Assembly (NCBI RefSeq): GCF_052327305.1
Contig: NZ_CP182486.1
Span: 682,001 to 746,000, forward strand
DNA length: 64,000 nucleotides
Source: Sphingobium sp052327305
GTDB lineage: Bacteria; Pseudomonadota; Alphaproteobacteria; Sphingomonadales; Sphingomonadaceae
Direction of reading: 5' to 3'
Below the pieces are notes generated by a model, which had not been told where the DNA came from, searched no databases, and worked only from the letters and a program-made list of their open reading frames with translations. A program made the position numbers and the translations under genes. Below are positions 60,910 to 64,000 of the stretch, in pieces (position 1 is the stretch's first letter; the number at the start of each line of letters is the position of its first letter).

Positions 60910-62190
60910 ATGACGAGCGACCTCTCCCCGATTTACCGCAAGGTCACGGTCAGGATCATCCCTTTCCTCTTCGTCTGCTATTTGTTCAACTACATCGACC
61001 GAGTGAATGTCGGCTTCGCCAAACTCCAGATGCTGGGCGATCTGGGGATGAGTGAGACGGTCTATGGCTTGGGCGCGGGCATCTTCTTCATTGGCTATCT
61101 GGCATGCGGCGTGCCGAGCAACTTGATGCTTCAGCGCCTCGGTGCGCGGCGCTGGATCGCCGCTATGATGGTTACGTGGGGACTGTTCTCCACTGCCCTC
61201 ATGTTCGTGAACAGTGCAGCGAGCTTCTATGTCCTCCGCTTCCTGACCGGCGCGGCCGAGGCGGGCTTCTTTCCCGGCGTCGTCCTTTATCTGACGCGCT
61301 GGTTCCCCCGCGCACGCCATGGCCGGGTCATGACGGTCTTCATGTCCGCCATTCCCGTATCCGGCGTGCTCGGTGGCCCGACCTCGGGGTGGATGCTCAG
61401 CCATTTCTCGACCGGACAGGGAGGGCTGGCAGCATGGCAGTGGCTCTTCCTTCTGCAAGGCCTGCCCACCGTATTTCTGGGCATGGCGGTGTCGTTCATC
61501 CTGAGCGACGGCTTCGCTGACGCGCGCTGGCTGGATGAGAGGGAGAAGGCGGCGCTCAGCAATGCCCTTGCCGAGGACGAACGAAACCGGCCCGTAACCG
61601 CCGCAGAGTCTTTCGCGGCAGTGCTTCGCAATCCCGCAACTTGGATGCTCGGCCTGCTCTATTTCTGCATTCAAAGCGGCGTATATGCCATCAACTTCTG
61701 GCTCCCCACGATCATTGAGGCGAGCGGCGAAACAAACCCGATGACGATAGGCCTGATGAGCGCCGTTCCCTATTTCGCAGCGGTCGTGTTCATGATCGTC
61801 ATGGGCCGTTCAGCGGACCGCCGGCAGGAGCGACGGTGGCATCTGATCGTCCCGCTGGCGACCGGAGCAGCCGGCCTCCTCCTGGCGGCGGTAGCGCATG
61901 ATCCGCTGCTGTCCCTCGCCGGCATGACACTGGCGACCATGGGTGCGCTGACCGGCCTTCCGCTCTTCTGGCCGCTGACCAATGCCTATCTCAGTGCGGC
62001 GGCTGCCGCCGGTGGCTTCGCTCTCATAAATTCCTGCGGCCAGGTCGCAGGTTTCGCGAGTCCTTATCTCGTGGGGTGGATCAAGGACGTTTCGGGAGAT
62101 ACGCGCCTCGCCTTGCAATTGCTTGCAGCGGCCATGATCTTCGGCATCGTCCTTGTGCTGCGCACGCCTGCTCGCACACAGCCTGCATGA
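60910..62190 (+). CDS. MFS transporter, anion:cation symporter (ACS) family
   Basis: A 426-residue, 12-helix inner-membrane permease. It begins with the ACS pattern RIIPFLFVCYLFNYIDRVNVGFAKL and has FFIGYLACGVPSNLMLQRLGAR, FLTGAAEAGFFPGVVLYLTRWFP and GGPTSGWMLS. The family carries sugar acids such as glucarate, galactarate or tartrate with protons. Its stop overlaps the start of the glycerate kinase gene (ATGA), so the two are coupled and probably act on one pathway. Confidence 0.92.
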   Translation: MTSDLSPIYRKVTVRIIPFLFVCYLFNYIDRVNVGFAKLQMLGDLGMSETVYGLGAGIFFIGYLACGVPSNLMLQRLGARRWIAAMMVTWGLFSTALMFVNSAASFYVLRFLTGAAEAGFFPGVVLYLTRWFPRARHGRVMTVFMSAIPVSGVLGGPTSGWMLSHFSTGQGGLAAWQWLFLLQGLPTVFLGMAVSFILSDGFADARWLDEREKAALSNALAEDERNRPVTAAESFAAVLRNPATWMLGLLYFCIQSGVYAINFWLPTIIEASGETNPMTIGLMSAVPYFAAVVFMIVMGRSADRRQERRWHLIVPLATGAAGLLLAAVAHDPLLSLAGMTLATMGALTGLPLFWPLTNAYLSAAAAAGGFALINSCGQVAGFASPYLVGWIKDVSGDTRLALQLLAAAMIFGIVLVLRTPARTQPA

Positions 62191-63344
62191 GCAATACGTC
62201 AATGAAAGTTGTAATCGCTTCTGACTCGTTCAAGGAGAGCCTCTCCGCCAGGGAAGTGGTCGAACTCATCGAGGCGGGTTTCCGAGAGGTTTTTCCCGAC
62301 TGGACTTATGTCCAGATGCCAGTCGCGGACGGAGGGGAAGGGACAGTCGATGCGCTTGTCGCGGCGACAAACGGACGGCACATCTCCCACAGAGTTACCG
62401 GGCCGCTGGGCGATGCCGTCGACGCCTTCTTCGGACTGACGGGCGATGGCAGGACCGCAGTCATCGAAATGGCGGCGGCGGGCGGGCTGATGCTGCTGCC
62501 TCTGGAGAGACGCGACCCCCTGCATACCTCCACTTACGGCGTAGGGGAGCTTATTCGGCGCGCCCTTGATCTGGGTGCGCGGCACTTCATTATCGGCTTG
62601 GGAGGTAGCGCTACCAATGACGGCGGCGCAGGCATGGCTCAGGCGCTGGGCGCGCAGCTTCTGGATAGGAACGGCAAAGCCATCGAACGCGGCGGGGCCG
62701 CTCTCTCCTCGCTGGCCCATATCGACATCGCTGGTATCGATCCGCGCCTGGCGGAGTGCGAGATCGAAGTCGCGTGCGACGTGGACAGTCCGCTCTTTGG
62801 GCCTTCGGGCGCCTCAACCATCTTTGGCCCGCAAAAGGGCGCCACGCCCGCAATGGTCAGCCAGCTTGACGCGAGCCTCCTTCATTATGCCCGGTGTATT
62901 GCGCGCGATCTGGGAATAGACGTTGCCCATCTGCCCGGCGGCGGCGCCGCAGGTGGACTCGGCGCAGGGCTTGTAGCGTTCACTCACGCCATTCTGCGTC
63001 CGGGCGCCCAGATCATCTTCGACGCAGTTGGCCTGGACCGTCATGTGCGTGAGGCCGACCTCGTCATAACCGGCGAAGGACGCATCGATGGCCAGAGCAT
63101 CCACGGCAAGACCCCGGTGGCCGTCGCTGCTCTGGGTCAGCGCCATGCAAAGCCGGTCATTGCGCTGACCGGTGCGCTCGGTGAGGGCGCCAGCCTCGTC
63201 CTCGATCATGGGATCGACGCGATGTTCAGTGTAGTTTCTTATCCCTGTACGATGGAAGAAGCACTGGAGCAGGCAAGCAGCAATGTTCTTGAAACAGCGA
63301 GAAACGTCGCGATGGGACTCCGCATCGGGATGGCACTGGGATAG
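62187..63344 (+). CDS. Glycerate kinase (GarK/GlxK family)
   Basis: Phosphorylates glycerate, feeding it into glycolysis; most GarK-type enzymes make 2-phosphoglycerate. The 385-residue protein has the family motifs MKVVIASDSFKESLSA, PVADGGEGTVDAL, GLGGSATNDGGAGMAQALGA, CDVDSPLFGPSGAS and LPGGGAAGGLGAGL. ATG at 62187 overlaps the MFS stop; an in-frame ATG five codons later is also possible. Glycerate is the end product of galactarate/glucarate or glyoxylate routes, but no aldolase or tartronate-semialdehyde reductase is in the window. Confidence 0.93.
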   Translation: MSNTSMKVVIASDSFKESLSAREVVELIEAGFREVFPDWTYVQMPVADGGEGTVDALVAATNGRHISHRVTGPLGDAVDAFFGLTGDGRTAVIEMAAAGGLMLLPLERRDPLHTSTYGVGELIRRALDLGARHFIIGLGGSATNDGGAGMAQALGAQLLDRNGKAIERGGAALSSLAHIDIAGIDPRLAECEIEVACDVDSPLFGPSGASTIFGPQKGATPAMVSQLDASLLHYARCIARDLGIDVAHLPGGGAAGGLGAGLVAFTHAILRPGAQIIFDAVGLDRHVREADLVITGEGRIDGQSIHGKTPVAVAALGQRHAKPVIALTGALGEGASLVLDHGIDAMFSVVSYPCTMEEALEQASSNVLETARNVAMGLRIGMALG

Positions 63345-63362
63345 CGGGGAGAAAATCGCCCA

Positions 63363-64000
63363 TCAGGCCATAACGCGGGGATCGACACTCCACGACCGCT
63401 TGGAGAGATCGCCGATTGGCCCCGCGACCCGTGCCTCGCCCACGGGCCTTCCCATGAGGTCAATGCCGATGCCGGGAAACGCTTTGAACTTGGGCAGAGG
63501 CTTGCTGCTCGAAATCGTGAGGCGCAGCGTCTTGGGGTCGAAATCGATCTCCATGTCCGCCAGCACGGATTGCTGATCCCAACCCTGGATGGCGCGCCAG
63601 CTCGGCAGATCATAGAATTTGATCTTCTGCCAGGCGACCGGATCATATGTCGGGCTCGGCTCGCCCTCGAACAGACCCTGAAATCGCTCCGGCAGACCGG
63701 CATAGACGTTACTGTCCGCCTTATTGTTCTTGTCGACGAAATTGATCGCCGACTTGCACTTGGTGAAGATGTTGCCGGCTACCGTGTTGCCGTTGGCTTG
63801 CGGCAGGCCTCTGTCCGGGCGAACGATAGCGAAGATGCCGGCGTTATTGCACTGGCCAATCAGGTTTTGAACGATGATCTGCTTGCTCGACGCATTGTCG
63901 AAGATGCCCGAACCCGCACAACCCCTCTGGCCGGGCGTGCCGGGCTCGGCGTTGCGCACATCCCAGATGATGTTGTTGTCGATCAGATCCTGATCCGGCG
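63363..64000 (-). CDS. Right-handed beta-helix repeat protein, C-terminal part (cut by window edge)
   Basis: An open frame runs off the right edge; 212 codons and the stop are visible. The upstream part has parallel beta-helix repeats (LIDNNIIWDV, GIFDNASSKQIIVQNLIGQC, NNAGIFAIVRP, GNTVAGNIFTKCKSAINFVD). The end is a non-repeat domain (YAGLPERFQG, FYDLPSWRAIQGWDQQSV). Such architecture is common in secreted polysaccharide lyases and glycosidases, which fits the adjacent xylanase locus. The catalytic part is outside the window, so no activity is assigned. It is convergent with the glycerate kinase, 18 bases apart. Confidence 0.75.
   Translation of the reverse strand, partial: PDQDLIDNNIIWDVRNAEPGTPGQRGCAGSGIFDNASSKQIIVQNLIGQCNNAGIFAIVRPDRGLPQANGNTVAGNIFTKCKSAINFVDKNNKADSNVYAGLPERFQGLFEGEPSPTYDPVAWQKIKFYDLPSWRAIQGWDQQSVLADMEIDFDPKTLRLTISSSKPLPKFKAFPGIGIDLMGRPVGEARVAGPIGDLSKRSWSVDPRVMA

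Noticed and set aside
1..64000. CRISPR arrays, tRNA/rRNA genes, insertion sequences and prophage
   Set aside because: None was seen: no regularly spaced repeats, no transposase or integrase motifs, and no tRNA-like cloverleaf noticed. A tRNAscan or ISfinder search could overturn this.

Overview
The window reads as a chromosomal segment of a GC-rich alphaproteobacterium, most likely a sphingomonad (Sphingomonas/Sphingobium/Novosphingobium type). This is inferred from several things: two TonB-dependent receptors, an FnrL-type regulator with its cbb3 oxidase operon, AcvB/MprF lipid-modification genes, group-2 Mrp genes with mrpA and mrpB fused, and two exact GGAAC-N16-CGTT promoters of the alphaproteobacterial general-stress sigma factor EcfG. 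I saw no rRNA, tRNA, CRISPR array, insertion sequence or prophage.

Layout. (1) 1-10.1 kb: a complete minus-strand ccoNOQP-ccoGHIS operon for the microaerobic cbb3 cytochrome oxidase, followed by a small Cys-rich exported protein and hemN (cut by the left edge). ompW diverges from ccoN, and fnrL lies tail-to-tail with ompW. FNR boxes stand upstream of hemN (perfect) and between ccoN and ompW (one mismatch). Together these form an oxygen-responsive respiration/haem module. (2) 10.2-27.0 kb: a signalling block. It holds a PilZ-containing cellulose-synthase-like glycosyltransferase with an HlyD-like partner, then a REC-histidine kinase, a stand-alone CheB, CheR, a 1144-residue CHASE3-GAF-kinase with three receiver domains, a single-domain receiver under an EcfG promoter, a DksA/TraR-like zinc protein, a diguanylate cyclase whose ribosome site lies in a hairpin, a LOV (blue-light) histidine kinase and a PAS-GAF-PAS hybrid kinase. 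(3) 27.2-29.7 kb: a TonB-dependent receptor. (4) 29.9-35.5 kb: the mrpAB-C-D-E-F-G cation/proton antiporter operon, convergent with a DUF2383-like gene under a second EcfG promoter.

(5) 36.2-43.9 kb: a BaeSR/AdeRS-like two-component system divergent from an RND tripartite efflux operon; the shared spacer has three TCGACA repeats exactly 11 bp apart. (6) 44.1-49.7 kb: a lysyl-phosphatidylglycerol module. acvB is convergent with mprF, and mprF shares its operon with a DUF2147 gene, a second AcvB/VirJ-type hydrolase and a small membrane protein. (7) 49.9-53.7 kb: yggS-like and glyA-like PLP enzymes divergent from a MocR regulator. The yggS C-terminal extension is antisense to a decayed O-methyltransferase remnant. 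(8) 53.7-55.5 kb: a GNAT acetyltransferase, a VOC protein and a lipoprotein.

(9) 55.7-64 kb: a carbohydrate-utilisation locus with GH10 xylanase, FadR-type regulator, TonB-dependent receptor, ACS-family MFS permease, glycerate 2-kinase and the C-terminal part of a beta-helix protein running off the right edge. The likely flow is outer-membrane uptake, inner-membrane import of a sugar acid, then entry to glycolysis as phosphoglycerate; the exact substrate cannot be read from the sequence.

All functions rest on motif recognition by eye. No database search or alignment was run, and promoter and operator calls are pattern matches.
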